A DNA stretch of 64,000 bases from contig NW_024609839.1 in NCBI RefSeq assembly GCF_016920785.2, positions 19,903,085-19,967,084 of the forward strand, read 5' to 3'. Positions 11,244 to 22,550 of the stretch are shown in pieces. How positions within the stretch are numbered: position 1 is the first letter of the stretch; each line of letters begins with the position of its first letter. Source of the stretch: Ixodes scapularis (lineage: Eukaryota > Arthropoda > Arachnida > Ixodida > Ixodidae). Made by a program: the position numbers and the translations under genes. The notes under the pieces are model-generated. The model was not told the origin of the DNA. It was given only the letters and a program-made list of their open reading frames with translations, and made no database searches.

Positions 11244-11918
11244 TTAAAAGAGGGCTATGCTACAGGTTAAAAGAGTAGGAAAATGATCGCTTCCACGTGG
11301 ATTGGAATCCACACCCCAGGAAAAATCTGGAAGTAAACTAGAAGAACCAATTGAAAGGTCGATGGAAGTTGATGACAAGGATGATGGACTAAAATAAGTA
11401 GGCTGGCCCGTATTAAAAAGACAAAGACTTCGTGTGGTTAGAAATGACTCAACAATTTTTCCTCTGACATCCTGACGTGTGCTCCCCCATAAAGGGTTGT
11501 GACAATTAAAATCGCCCATCAAAAGGAAAGGCTCAGGAAGCTGGTCTAACAGCGAGTTAAAATCTGAACATTTTAAAGTAAGGGAAGGTGGCAGATATAA
11601 AGAGCATACTGTAAGAGCCTTATGGTGCAAAAACCGAACAGCCACTGCTTCAAGTGATGTGGACAGTGGAACCTCTGTGCAGGGAACTTCTCTTGGGAGA
11701 ACCACCGCAACTCCCCCAGAGGAACTGACAGAGCTCGGACGATCCCTCCGGAAAACCTGGTAACGTCTGAGGAAATTAGTATGGCTGGGACTCAAATGAG
11801 TCTCTTGCAAGCACAGCGCTCGTGGCTTGTACTCCTCCAGAAGATGCTCTACATCATCCAGGTTTCTTAGAAGGCCACGACAGTTCCACTGTATAAGTAC
11901 AGAAGCCATTTTAGGCAC
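11244..11918 (-). pseudogene. LINE A ORF2: APE-type endonuclease
   Basis: A 224-residue frame beginning near the ORF2 start, with the endonuclease motifs in order: IQWNCRG (Asn), CLQETHL (Glu), LLMGDFNCHNPLW (Asp/Asn), TSIDLSIG and RGSDHFP (Asp-His). This domain nicks the target DNA strand. It ends at a stop. The linker to RT (11000-11243) is recognisable in shifted frames, so the ORF2 of this copy is split. Confidence 0.88.
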
Positions 11919-11968
11919 GAAAACCGGAGCACATGGAAAAGTGAGTCAGTTACCTCACTTCGGAGGAG

Positions 11969-13503
11969 TTACGAGTTTTTTCGATTTTTGTTTCTTTGTA
12001 GTCTGCCACTCCATCTCATCCTGGTCAGAACCCGGAGTCGTTGAGGGGCAGACAAGGCAGCGCCAGTGTTCTCCTGAGCCTCGCAGGCAGACTTGCCTGC
12101 TGGCCCGGGAGGGTCTGTACCGCGGGGCCCCAATCCGCGACCACGACCAGAACTAGGTGGAAGGGTGGTCGATGTACTGGGGAGGAGTCCTACCCCGTCC
12201 ATCTGTTCCACCTCCTTTCTCGGCAGGGAAGCTGCCTGCGAACCACGCAGCTCCTTGGTTGCTGGCTGCCTCTCCAGGGACTGAGGCCGAGGGCCTCGCT
12301 TCTTCTCCTCCTTAGGAGAGCAGCCAGTGTTGACAGGTGCAGACAGTGCTGGCCTGTCCTGAGCAGAGGAAGCAGCTAAAGCGCCCTCTCTGCAAGAACA
12401 GGAAGCCTGCTGACCCTGCGCCGCAGTCTTGAAGGGTAGGGCGGGCACGGCTATTGCCGGCCCACCTTTGCCCAGGGGAGCAGCATGCTGTTCCTGTCGA
12501 AGGGATGGGGCCCTTAGGTCAGCCGCCAAGATCTCAGGAGAGACCTGGGTGGCCCTAGTCTCCAAGTGTGGTGCAGGGCCCCTTCGCACCACCTCGGCGT
12601 AACCTCCTTTTGAGAGGAAGGACAGCTTCTTCTTAGCCTCCAAGTTGGTGATGTTCTCCTTTGTCTTTAGGGAAAGAATTTCTTTTTCTTGACGCCAAAG
12701 GGGACAGGTGCGGGAGTAAGCTGGGTGGGGCCCACTGCAGTTACTACAGCGGGCCGCTGCCTCGTAGATGTCAGCAACATGTTCCTGGCTTCCACATTTT
12801 GCACAAATTTCTTTCCCTCTGCAACTGCGTGACCCATGCCCAAAGCGTTGGCAGCGGAAGCACCGTTGCGGGTTTGGGACATAGGGACGGATGCGGCACT
12901 GAAGATAACCTACCTTCATAGTTTCAGGGAGGGTGTGTCTCTCAAAGGTCAAGATCACGTGCTTTGACGGGGTTTCCTTGCCATCCTTGCGGAACATAAT
13001 ACGTTTAACGGCGACAACACCGGCATCTTTCAGTCCTTCCAGGATTTCTTCCTCGCTAGCATCGAGGAAGTCGTCTTCAGAAAGGACTCCACGGATCGTG
13101 TTGAGCGTCCGGTGAGGACTCGCGGACACTTCGACGTCGACTGTGCTGGTCATCTTGGAGAGTGCTTCACTTTGGGCTTTCGTGTTTACTTCAATGAGAA
13201 GGTCGCCGGAGTGGAGTTTTTTTGCTTTGTACGAGAACCCAATAAGGTTTTCTAGCACTTTGGCTACCACAAAGGGGACAATTTGGACACTGGCTTTTCT
13301 TCAAGGTTTGAGTGAATCACAAAAAACTTTGTAAATGTTCCCATTTCAGGGGCTTTTCCAATGACTTGGGGCTCAGGGCGAGGCCTCCTGGAGGCCTGCC
13401 TTGAACCGGGTTTAGAAGGGAGGGGCGCCATATGAAGGGCAAAAAACTTCGGCGTCCGTGGCGCACCACCCACCACGGAGTCCAACAAGGGGATAGGTAA
13501 CAT
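11969..13503 (-). pseudogene. LINE A ORF1: CCHC RNA-binding protein
   Basis: The 13264-13503 frame gives the N-terminus (start MLPIPLLDSVVGG). The 433-residue frame 11969-13270 continues after a frameshift at ~13265. The order is basic N-part; conserved core (RTLNTIRGVLSEDD, FERHTLPE); knuckle CFRCQRFGHGSRSC; a second knuckle starting CAKCGSQEH whose last Cys is Tyr; a third CSNCSGPHP...C; then a Pro/Ala-rich tail. ORF1 proteins of this group bind element RNA. The gap to ORF2 is only ~50 nt. Confidence 0.85.
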
Positions 13504-13952
13504 CTCATAACAGGTCTGGCTTGTCTGAGTATGTTACTCTATCAGTGCTACCAGGATGCGATAACCAAGTGTGGGTCAAGAAAGAGTTCTTTCGCCACCC
13601 AAGGTTAGCCCTTGCCGCCAAAGAAGGTGAAAACGAAGAATAGGAGAAAGGAGGAAAGAGAAAGAAAAGAGGGGATAGTAGAAGAAGTGGCGACTAGACT
13701 GAATCATCCTGGCCGGGCCTTACCAGGACTCCCGTCTATGAGAAGCGGGGGCCGAAGTGGTGTATTGCCTCGCCCGGGGGGCCCCGAAGGGTCCAACCCT
13801 GCCCCGGACTCGGCTCAACCACCAGGATGCCCTTTTCCCCAGACACGGGAAAGCCACGCACAGCCAGACGTGGGCGTTCGAACCCGCATGGCTCGGGGTC
13901 CGTGGAGACGCCACTCTCCAAACACCTGCTTTCACAGGTGCCCCCTGCGGGG
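13504..13952 (-). promoter_or_regulatory. LINE A 5'UTR / internal promoter region
   Basis: The same ~450-bp block precedes ORF1 in copies A, B, C and E. Its 5' end reads CCCCGCAGGGGG and then forms the hairpin CACCTG-TGAAAG-CAGGTG. A GGGTTCGAA sequence resembling a Pol III box B lies further in. LINE promoters are internal, so this block is the natural place for one; promoter activity itself is inferred. Confidence 0.6.
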
Positions 13953-13968
13953 TAGGAGGACGATGGGT
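13953..13968. repeat. Target-site duplication of LINE A, 5' side
   Basis: Identical to the 16-bp sequence at 7992-8007. It abuts the 5' end of LINE A exactly, showing a full-length, non-truncated insertion. Confidence 0.95.
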
Positions 13969-14049
13969 AGAGACGTGGCTCATTTATCTAATGTGGCTAG
14001 GGCCATGAGTGAGGATTTGGGGTGGCGATGAAACCGCTCGACCAAGCTC

Positions 14050-14460
14050 TTAGCCTACAAGTGGTAGGCCGTGGTCTTCAGTTGAGCGACGCCAAGAAGA
14101 GTTCCCAAGCTTCATAAAAGGGCCGACTCGAATTGGCGCCTGCAATCGGTCACAATTTCGGCAGAAACTCCAAAGCGAGCGATCCGGGGCGACAGAAGCG
14201 CGGAGGCGACAGTCTCGAGAGTGATGTCTGTGATGGGGCAAGCCTCCGGCCAGCGCGTGAACCTGTCGATAAAGGTTAGGAGGTACCGGTAGCCCTGCGA
14301 TGGCGGTAGGGGTCCGACGAGGTCCATGTGGACGGTGGCAAAGCGGGTGTCCGGGAGTGCAAATTTTGCCAGAGGCCTGGTTTGTATGCCGGGTCACCTT
14401 GCTCTGCTGAGGAGCAATACATGCTCGTGCTTATGCACAGACATCAGCGTCATTGCCAGG
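14050..14460 (-). pseudogene. Integrase zinc/core region of gypsy B
   Basis: The minus frame 14112-14327 reads MDLVGPLPPSQGYRYLLTFI and then RFTRWPEA, the start of a Ty3/gypsy integrase core with its first catalytic Asp. It continues to VTDCRRQFES, where DNG-type residues are changed (second Asp kept, Cys for Asn). Adjacent frames carry further pieces. This is a decayed core without a continuous frame. Confidence 0.75.
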
Positions 14461-14741
14461 TCAGGCAAATCGTTCTGCGATTAGATGTTGAGAAGCGCAG
14501 ATGCCCGGGTGTGAGAGAGCGTGACGATTGTTGAAGATATGACGCCGAAGTGCGAAGGGCAAATCAGGCCATTGGCGTCCGGACGCCGGATCGACGTCGC
14601 AAACGATGTTTGTGCCCAAGTCGAAGAAGTAAACATCCTCAAAATGGAAAGTGGACCTCGGGGAAGAGCAAAGGTTGTGGAGCTCTTTGTCGCTGTTCTG
14701 TAGCTTAAGGAAGGGAGTTGTGTAAGGTCAAGACTGCGATA

Positions 14742-15315
14742 CTAAACTGTGGAGACGCGGCTGAGGGGGTTGGCGGGGGTATTGTGGACGCCCTTGATAT
14801 GCTGAATGTCGGTAGGAAATTCAGCTAGGAAAGCCAACTGTCTCGTCTCTCTGGAAGAGTATGTGGCGTTAGACGATTCGAAGGCATCGGTCAGTGGCTT
14901 GTGATCTGAAAAGATCACAAACGATCGTCCTTTCAGGAAGAATCTTAAGTGCTTGATGGTAAGGTCAGCTGCGATGAGTCCACGGCCGAAGGCACCATAC
15001 CGTTTCTCGGTTGCTGTAATTTTTTTTGGAGAAGAAACCGAGCGAGAGCCACTCATAGTTGATGCGTTCTTGCAGCACATCTCCTACGGCGTATCCAGAA
15101 GCATCAACCATCATGCTCGCGGGGGGGGGGGGGGGGGCGTCGAGCTTTGAATGAACTAAGAGGGTGGCAGAAACGAGACGCTCCCTTATGGTAGTTAACA
15201 TGTTGCCTGCAGCGTCGGACCAGCCAAGAGTGGCTGTTGTGGCATTGGTAGTTCGAAGGAGAGCTTCCAGGGGAAGTAGGATTGCCGCTCAGCCTGGAAT
15301 GAGCCACCTGTAGTA
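14742..15315 (-). pseudogene. RNase H region of gypsy B
   Basis: Minus frames 14965-15201 (DASGYAVGDVLQ) and 14742-15080 (FFLKGRSFVIFSDHKPLTDA, then RQLAFLAEF and HIKGVHNTPAN) are the two halves of a Ty3-type RNase H. They are joined by a frameshift near 14990-15080. A G18-type homopolymer at 15120 falls in a proline run and may itself shift the frame. Confidence 0.8.
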
Positions 15316-16274
15316 CCGCATTTACTCGCATAGTGCACACACCTTCTTCCCAAAAATTGACATATATTTGGGGGGGGGGGGGGTGTTCATTACACGGGGT
15401 GAACTTTTGCATTTACAGACTTCGTGCAAATGTTATACTAGGTGCCAATATGACACGGCAAGGTACTGTGGCACGTCTTCAGTGACGGAGGCGCACCCAT
15501 GGCTGGTCGGGGGCGCGCCACAATAACCATGCTTTATAAATTGCAAACCTTTTTAGGGCGCTTTCGGTGTGCCTTTAGCGGAAGGAAAAGCGCCCTACGA
15601 AGCTCACTTAGCATGACACGACCGTTCTTAGGCGATATATATTGCTAGTATCCGGCGGTCACGCTCAGGTATAATCCGCGACTATCTGTATAAGAACTAT
15701 TACGAAGTCCAACCCCTGACTGCCGAAGCCCGCTCGCATGGATGAAGTTTCGTTCACGGAGAGGCTACCAGACACTCTCAGCCTACAGCTGAGCATGCAC
15801 CTCGATTTTTTGTTCTGTTGCGGATTAAATAGACGCATTTACCCGGAGTATGTGAAATTAGGCCTAACCACTTTCACGATTTCACTGTCCGAAAGCGGAC
15901 CACAGACCACGGCTTGTTTGTTTACATCAATGCATCCGATAGGCGAAGAATGTTCGGGGCTCGGCAGTTCCTCGAGCCAAGCTTCAAGTGCGCGCGCCAC
16001 TCGGTTTCATGGTTGACCACTTCTGTAACTTTCGCAACCGCAACTACACACTTCTGGCCATTACGAGAGCAGCCTGGTTTGGGTTGACTTGGCTTGATTT
16101 GGCCTGACCGCTTGGCGGCAAAAGAGAACTGGCTTGGTGGCTGGCTAAATTGGACGCAATTCGAGACTCGCGGATCCGAAAATTGGAGGTGCGTTGATTA
16201 CGGGAGGGGAAAAGACAGAGGCAAAATATTGATGCCCGTTGTGGGAGGTGCGTTTATTATGCGAGTAAATACGG
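15316..16274. mobile_element. 959-bp non-autonomous TIR transposon in gypsy B
   Basis: The left end reads CCGCATTTACTCGCATA and the right end, inverted, reads CCGTATTTACTCGCATA, each next to TA. Removing the element and one TA restores the gypsy RT/RNase H connection in frame, so TA is the target duplication. The interior has a poly-G run near 15370 and a second weaker inverted motif, but no transposase. TA targets fit several cut-and-paste families (including Tc1/mariner-type), so the superfamily is left open. Confidence 0.85.
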
Positions 16275-16276
16275 TA

Positions 16277-17203
16277 ATTCGCAAGGCCTACAAAACGACG
16301 GAACTGGCGGAAGGATTGTGGACGTGGGAAGTCGGTGATTGCTTTCATTTTGTCGGGAAAAGGTTCGATGCCACTGGAGTCGACCATGTGGCCTAGGAAT
16401 TCCAAGAACGGGACGCCGAATGCACATTTCTCTGCGTTGATGATCAGGCCTTGTTCGGTGAAACGCTCGAAAACCAGGTGCAGGTGGCGTAGATGTTCCT
16501 CAGACGGCGTGCTGGCGACAAGAATGTCATCAACGCAGGCAAATACGAAAGGTAGTTCGCGGAGAATGACGTCGATGAAGCGTTGGAAGCTTTGCGCGGC
16601 ATTTAGCATACCGAAAGGCATCTGGGTGAACTCGAAAAGTCCAAACAGTGCGACAATTGCGTTCTTCTTTTTTATTTTTTCGGGAGCGAAGGAGATCCGA
16701 TTGTACGCTTTCTCTAGGTCAAGTTTTGAGGATATGGTATATCCATTCAGATTCGTAGTGAAGTCCTGAATGTGAGGATAAGGTAGTGGTCGGGGACGGT
16801 AGCGACGTTCAAGCTGCGATAGTCGCCGCAGGGTCGCCAGTCACCTGTTTTCTTCGGGACTAGGTGGAGGGCAGAGGATTAACTACTCGGGGTGTGGGCG
16901 AGCAATGCCGATCTTAGCCATGTGTTGAAAGTCTTGCTGAGCGACGCAAAGTTTTTTGGAAGCTAGCCGACAAGACCTTGCGTGTGTAGGTTGCAACCGC
17001 CGGTGATGATGCAGTGGATGACATGATGCCTGACCGGTTTGTTTCAGTCTGGAGCAACCATTAGCGATAGGAATTTGCTCACCAAGTGCCCGTAAGGGGA
17101 CTGTATCGGTTGGCGAAGTGTGAAAGCAAACAGATCGAGTGTGAAGGTTTGGCCGATGGCGAAAAGGCCCTGTAGTGAAGTCATTAATTTTTTTTCGAGC
17201 CAT
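16277..17203 (-). pseudogene. Reverse transcriptase of gypsy B
   Basis: The frame within 16145-16621 encodes MPFGMLNAAQSFQRFID, then CVDDILVAS (catalytic VDD box) and FLGHMVDSSGI, up to the connection motif where the DNA transposon enters. From 16622 to 17203 earlier RT blocks and the end of the protease (a LLVD motif) are recognisable in shifting frames. No single frame covers the domain. Confidence 0.8.
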
Positions 17204-17222
17204 GTCGACTAGAAGGGAGAAG

Positions 17223-17540
17223 TGTGGCAGGTGTGAGGCTTGCCAGGGAGGCTTGAACTTTAGGAAAATAACTGTTTAATACAGGACAAAACGAATACAC
17301 ATAGATGTTCGTCTGCGCGCACGACTCGGCGTGCTGGCGGCGAGAGATCAACTGGTTCCGCGTACTCCCAGGTAGCTTGTTCAGGCAGCGAGGTGGCTCC
17401 TGGATGAGTAGCGCCCTCTCTCGGTGCACGACGTGACTTACTCGATGGATTTGAGAAGGGAGCGCTCTCACATCTCACCCCTGCTCGAGAGGAACAAGTC
17501 TCTTTGTTGGCACTATGAACTTCTGATGACACCGGCACAT
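17223..17540 (-). repeat. Candidate 3' LTR of gypsy C
   Basis: Non-coding sequence between the end of the integrase frame and gypsy B. On the minus strand it ends ...CCTGCCACA and contains ATTAAA shortly before that end, as expected for an LTR. A TGTGCCGG start near 17540 is possible. No partner LTR is present in the window, so the limits are approximate. Confidence 0.35.
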
Positions 17541-17563
17541 CGGAAAACACTCTGTCCGAGAGT

Positions 17564-18478
17564 TCAATCCAAGATGTAACCTTGTAAATGGAGAGGGCGA
17601 CGGGGCCCCTGTTGTGAGCGGTGGCTCTCTGGCAGTTGAGGTGCCGACAAGAGAGGCTGCTCTTCACTTTGGCTGGGGAACTCTGCAGCTTGGGTGAACC
17701 GCTCTGCTGTGTGGCTCGGCGTGTGGATAACTAATGGAGAGACAGGGGGGATATGCCTCTTTATCTGTAATACATGCAGAGTTCGAGGTTGACTGAGTAC
17801 GTGTGGCCCTGTGCCGGACACACGAAGGGCCCTAAATATGGTGGGTGTGGACTGTTCAACAAGTTGACACTCCGTTGAAGCGGGGGGCCATTTTCCCTTG
17901 ACGCAGCGGTGTTTGTCACTTTGCCAAGACGAGGTCACATACTGTGAAGCCATGGGGGCGGTGGGTGCTGTCATAACGCTCTTTCCGCAACACATGCGCA
18001 GTTTCTGAATTAGTTGCTTCCTCCTGTCGTTGGGTTGTTGTGTCAACGATTGGTTCCACAAGACTATACTGCTGGTGCTGGAACTGATGCTTGAGTGGGA
18101 TCTTCGGCACATAGCTGAACAGCAGTTGAAAAGGGGAAAAGCTTGTGCTGGCGTTCACTGACGTGTTGATGGCGAAGGCAGCCTCTGAAAGGTTGGGAGG
18201 CCAGGACAACGATTCCAAGGCGCAAATGATACGTAAGACTGTCAGCAGTGTCCCGTTGCTTCTTACGATGAGGCCACTGCCTTCGGGCCGGTAAGCAGGA
18301 GCTTGATATTGTGCAAACGCATGAAATGTTTGAACTCTGCTGATTCAAAGGCCGATTTGTGATTGGAGAGGTAATAATCTCGGGTGCCATAATTGTAGAA
18401 TGTTTGATGCAAATGCTTTATAACATTCCTTGAGGATAGAAGACGACTCTGCACCAGGGGCAATAAAGCGAGTTGCAA
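17564..18478 (-). pseudogene. Integrase core end and C-terminus of gypsy C
   Basis: Overlapping frames (18263-18478, 17916-18218, 17564-18112) give the DDE core middle (YYLSNHKSAFES, LHNIKLLLTGP), the late core (PPNLSEAAFAINTSVNASTS, PFQLLFSYVP) and a C-terminal tail. The catalytic Asp of the usual DxG box is replaced by Asn (SNHKSAF), so the integrase would be dead even without frameshifts. Confidence 0.75.
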
Positions 18479-18526
18479 AGTTTATGACATTCAAGATATA
18501 GTGTAAAGATTCACTGGGAAGCATGG

Positions 18527-18904
18527 TCACATGATCCATCGCGATAATGGAGAAATGATGTCCAACGTGGGCATCCCGCCGTGGAAACCAACGTTGGGGG
18601 AAGTCGGGCGATTGTATTGTTGGCAGGTCTGACAAGGTGATACATAGCTTTGTACTGTCTGTTTCATGTTGGACCACCAGTAGCGTTCTTGAACTTTGTG
18701 AAACGTCCACTCGGTGCCGAAACGGCGTGCTGAGTCGTGCATTGCTTGAAGAATAGCTGGGCGGATCACCGACGGAGCCACAATGGCAAATGCTCCTGAC
18801 AATGACCGGAGGTAGAGGATGTTCTCTACCACTATGAACTCCTGGGACTCTTTGTTGGGTAGACTGTGGAGTATTTGACCGCACTCGAAGTCTTCCAACT
18901 GCAT
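18527..18904 (-). pseudogene. Integrase HHCC zinc finger of gypsy C
   Basis: A 125-residue frame with YLRSLSG, HDSARRFGTEWTFHKVQERY and then WW, followed by CQTCQQYN: an H-x-H-x-C-x2-C integrase zinc finger preceding the core. The following core start lies in the 18345-18884 frame (IIAMDHVTMLP), one frameshift away. Confidence 0.8.
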
Positions 18905-19599
18905 GGCAGATAGGGACTGAGGTGACTGTATGATAAGCTCGACAAATGATCCGCTACCACGTTCTGACGTTCCGGGCGATGTTGCACTGTAAATTTGAAC
19001 TCTACCAAGTCCATCAGCATAGAAGTGACCCGGCGAGAGGGCTATACACTTTTAGTCAAGCATGCCACTGTCCAATTGTCTGTGATCAGGGTGAATTTCT
19101 TGCCAAGCACGTACTGACGGAACTTGCCTCTGATTGCCCAATGCACGGCAATGCATTCCCACACATTGCTGTGGAGTTTGTGCTCGTCTGGCGTGAGGGC
19201 ACGGCTTGGGTACAAAATGACAACTTCCCTGTTGCCTTGGATTTGCGACAGAACAGCTCCGATTGCTGATCCTGAAGCATCAGTGGTTACTGTTGTGGGG
19301 GCATCCGGGTCAAAGTGGGCAAGAAGAGTGGGCTGCGTGAGTGCCATGCGGTTGGCCTGGAACACCTGTTTGCACTTTGGGGTCCAGACAAAGACTGGAG
19401 ATTTAATGATGGCTTGTAGTGGCGCTACAATTCTGGAAAAGTCCTTGATAAAGCAGCAGTAGTAGCTGGTTGTCTGAACCCATGAGAGCAGTTGTTTTTG
19501 CACCTGAGGACGTGGAATGCGACACATGGAGGCGGCTTTGACTGGATTGGGCTGTTGACCTTTGCTTGAGATTACAAAGCCTAGGAACTTGATTGCCAA
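18832..19599 (-). pseudogene. RT end and RNase H of gypsy C
   Basis: The 185-residue frame 19042-19599 carries IKFLGFVISSKG (end of RT), the connection region (SYYCCFIKDFSRI), TTDASGSAIGAVLSQ (RNase H Asp) and HKLHSNVWECIAV (Glu). It continues as FTLITDNWTV, where the usual TDHxxL is altered. The 18832-19020 frame finishes with RPERQNVVADHLSSL. The usual aspartates are only partly kept. Confidence 0.82.
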
Positions 19600-19614
19600 G
19601 AGGCGAAAACGACA

Positions 19615-19855
19615 CTAGTCGATGGAGACTTTGAGGTCACTATTTTGGAGCAGCTGGAGGGCTTCTTGGAAAAGAAGGGCAAAGGTGTTGAAGGACTGGG
19701 CGTAGACAAGGACATCGTCAAGGTACACTCTGATACCAGACTTGTCGGGCGAGGCTGTAGGTCTTGGAAGACTGATTGCATGATGCGGTGGAACGTAGAC
19801 AGCGCATTTTGAGGCCGAACGGCATTTGAGTCCACATGCAGGTGACGTTGTAGGT
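19615..19855 (-). pseudogene. RT catalytic box of gypsy C
   Basis: The minus frame encodes KSGIRVYLDDVLVYAQSF, the RT active-site box, followed by FQEALQLLQNSDLKVSID. A parallel frame (19581-19835) carries NALSTFHRIMQSVFQDLQ, so a frameshift splits this domain. LINE B begins directly at 19856. Confidence 0.85.
19846..19855. repeat. Target-site duplication of LINE B, 3' side
   Basis: The 10 bases cgttgtaggt recur at 25669-25678 on the other side of LINE B. The flanking gypsy RT frame is continuous when one copy is removed. Confidence 0.9.
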
Positions 19856-20044
19856 TGGTTGGTTGGTTGATTTGGTGTTAATGGCGCAAAAGCTACTAAG
19901 GCCATAAAGCGCCAAAAACAAGACTATTGCTGGAAAAGGTTTAGAGAGAAAAAAGAGGCTTTAGTAGCCAGTGATTAGATAAAAGATGGTAATGGGGTAC
20001 CAAAAGGTAAAAGGATGATGGGCGTGGTCTGTAGGTTAAGACAG

Positions 20045-21403
20045 CTACAATCGGTGTAGAAGGCCGATACTATCTAAAAATTTGAAAACATTAGTGTGTG
20101 TCACAAGTGAATCATCACTTAAGAGCAGAGCTGGGTGTATTGGGACTTGTTCTTGATACAGTTGCGAAAAATACAAAAGACGTTCTTCGTGATAAGCAGG
20201 ACATTCAACTAGAATATGTAGGACGCTTAAGGCATTGTCACACTGGTCACAAGTGGGGGCATCTTCCCCACGAAGGAGGTAGCCATGAGTCAGATAAGTG
20301 TGACCAATCCTGAGCCGGCAAAGGACAACCTCAAAAAAGCGTTCCTGGTGGCGTGCACTCTGCCATTCGCTCAAAAGAGGTTTGATCATGTGCAACTTGT
20401 TGCAGATTTCTTGATCCCATTCAGCCTGCCATTTGCACTTAACGTGACGCCTGAGAAGGCCTTTGTAGTCTGCATAAGGAATGTTCTGGAGGTCAACGGT
20501 TCGCTTTACGCAAGTACTTGCTGCACGATCTGCGGCCTCATTTCCTGGAATGCCCACATGGCTGGGAATCCAGCAAAAAATAATTTCATATCCTTGTCTT
20601 GAGGCAGCAGCAACCTTATTTCGCAGTTCAAGGAGCAAGAAGTGCTTGAGGGGTGTTAATGAAGACAGTGCATGCACTGCACTGAGGGAGTCAGTGTATA
20701 CGATGGAGCGAGAGTGTTCTTTATCAAGTATAAAGTCTATGGTAAGAAGCAGACCGTAGAGCTCTGCTGTAAAAATAGAAGCAGAGGAGTTGATTCGCCT
20801 AACAAGTTGAACTGTCGGGCCAATCATGGAACACCCAGGAGCAGACTCCGTCTTTGTACCATCTGTGTAGAAGCTTACATATTCGGAATACTGACATTGC
20901 AGTGCTAAGAATTCCTGAAGAAACGCACCATTAGGAGTATCAGCTTTCTTGTATCGCTTGAGTGAAAGGTCACGCTTAATGACAGGGTGCTCCCAAGGTG
21001 CTCCCGCAACAGTAGACTGCACTACCGGGGGCTTCCAATCGAGTCCCATGTTCTCACTGGCACTTTTCAATCTCAAAGAGAAGGGAGGCACAATTGTGGT
21101 TTTGTTTTGAAACACCCTTTCAGAGCGCATGCCTTCCACAGCCATTCGTGCAGGGTGATCAGAAATGGACCTGACTCTCAGGGAATACATAAAGCCCAGT
21201 GAAAATCTTCTCTTCTCAAGAGACAGCTCTTTGGCCTCTGCATACAGACTTGGCACAGGAGAAGTGCGAAAGGCACCCGTCGCCAATCGCAACCCAAGAT
21301 GATGAATAGGGTCGAGCATTTTTAGAATGGAAGGCCTAGTTGAACCGTAAATAATATTGCCATAGTCCAGTCGTGATCGCACTATCGAGTGATATATCCT
21401 CAA
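20045..21403 (-). pseudogene. LINE B ORF2: RNase H and C-terminus
   Basis: A 452-residue frame starting in the post-RT region (SRLDYGNIIYG, LATGAFRTSPV) and continuing through RNase H (FYTDGTKTE, TAELYGLLL, YTDSLSA, WIPSHVGIPGNEAADRAAS). It ends with the zinc-like region CDQCDNALSVLHILVEC. All four RNase H acidic positions look present. The upstream RT is separated by a damaged stretch. Confidence 0.9.
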
Positions 21404-21587
21404 AAGGCACGTCCGGTCAGAACCCCAGGATCGGTGGGACAGGACTAAGAATATTAAGTGATTTGTGAGTTTTTTATCTTAGATTTTTAATATGGGCACC
21501 AAAGGTCAGTTTGCTGTCAAATGTAAGACCCAGAAACTTGTACTCAACTGTTTTATCTGAGGAAAACTTAAACCCATTTTGATTGGC

Positions 21588-22433
21588 CTAGGTTGATAGC
21601 TTATTGATAGTTAACTGAATTCGTCGCTCACACAGCGACAGATTGCAAGACGACACAGAGATTTGAAGGTCGTCTACATAGAGTGAATATTGCACCGATG
21701 GGGGGATAGCCAATGCAAGGGAGTTCATTTTGACAATAAACAAAGTGACACTAAGAACGCCTCCCTGAGGGACGCCATTTTCCTGGACAAACACTTTAGA
21801 TAAAGCTGTTCCTATCCGAACACGAAAGGTGCGCCTGCTGAGGTAGCTCTCAATGGTACGAAGCATTCGACCACGGATACCCATATCATACAAGTCCCTC
21901 AGTGTACCAAAACGCCAGGCTGTATCGTAGTCTCTTTCGAGGTCAAAAAATACAGATAGGCAATGTTGTCTATGAACGAAGGCCTCACGCACGACTGTCT
22001 TCAGCCGTACCAAATGGTCAAGAGTGGACCGAGACGAACAATAGCCGCATTGGTTCACATCTAGATGTCTATTCAGTTCAAGGAAATACAATAATCTTTT
22101 ATTAATTATTCGTTCAAGAGTCTTTCCAAAGCAGCTAGTCAAAGCGATAGGCCTATAACTAGCTGCACAGGATGGATCCTTACCGGGCTTGAGTATGGGT
22201 ATGATTGTTGCCATTCTCCAGTCCAATGGAAAGTAGCCCTCAAAGCAAATACGATTAAAAAGGTATAAAACAATATCAAGTGGGGAAGGATGGAGATGTT
22301 GAAGCATATAATAATGAATACCATCTGGACCAGGAGCCGATGACTTAGAGCTTTGGAGCACTATGTTCAGTTCGTGTAAAGTAAAGGGGGCATTATAAGC
22401 TTCGCGTTCACCACCGGATGTTTTCAGTACCAT
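21588..22433 (-). pseudogene. LINE B ORF2: reverse transcriptase
   Basis: A 281-residue RT frame with SAPGPDGIHY, ALTSCFGKTLERIINKRLLY, FFDLERDYDTAWRFG (Lys of the usual FDLEKA replaced, Ala replaced by Asp), NGVPQGGVLSVTLF and YVDDLQIS. It runs out at 21588 where the thumb region is partly deleted. Confidence 0.9.
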
Positions 22434-22550
22434 ACTTTCAGCTTTCCTTTTATGTTGCAGAAAAGCAGGCGAGTAATTCTGCGAGCTGGAAATGAATTCA
22501 AAATGCTCGCCAAGGATGTTGCCCTGCTCTTCAAGATTGCTTGGGCATTT

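Larger units (their letters stand above)
8008..13952 (-). mobile_element. Full-length I-group LINE, copy A
   Basis: A 5,945-bp non-LTR element bounded by identical 16-bp target duplications. On the minus strand: a 449-bp 5'UTR, ORF1 (13503-11969), ORF2 (11918-8189), a ~180-bp 3'UTR ending in a TGGCGC/GCGCCA hairpin, and a short A/C-rich tail. RNase H after RT places it in the I/R1-like group of LINEs rather than in the RNase H-lacking Jockey group. It is the least damaged LINE in the window, with one frameshift in ORF1 and about two lesions in ORF2, and is probably the youngest full copy. Confidence 0.95.
7381..17222 (-). mobile_element. Ty3/gypsy retrotransposon B, twice interrupted
   Basis: Minus-strand pieces at 16275-17222 (protease end and RT), 13969-15315 (RNase H, integrase) and 7381-8007 (integrase end) are collinear parts of one gypsy pol. 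They are separated by a DNA transposon (15316-16274) and LINE A (8008-13952). Removing the DNA transposon and one TA rejoins the RT connection motif GLANYYRWLIP in frame. LINE A is bounded by a duplicated 16-bp target. The 5' side (gag, 5' LTR) is missing; gypsy C sequence starts at ~17223. Confidence 0.85.
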
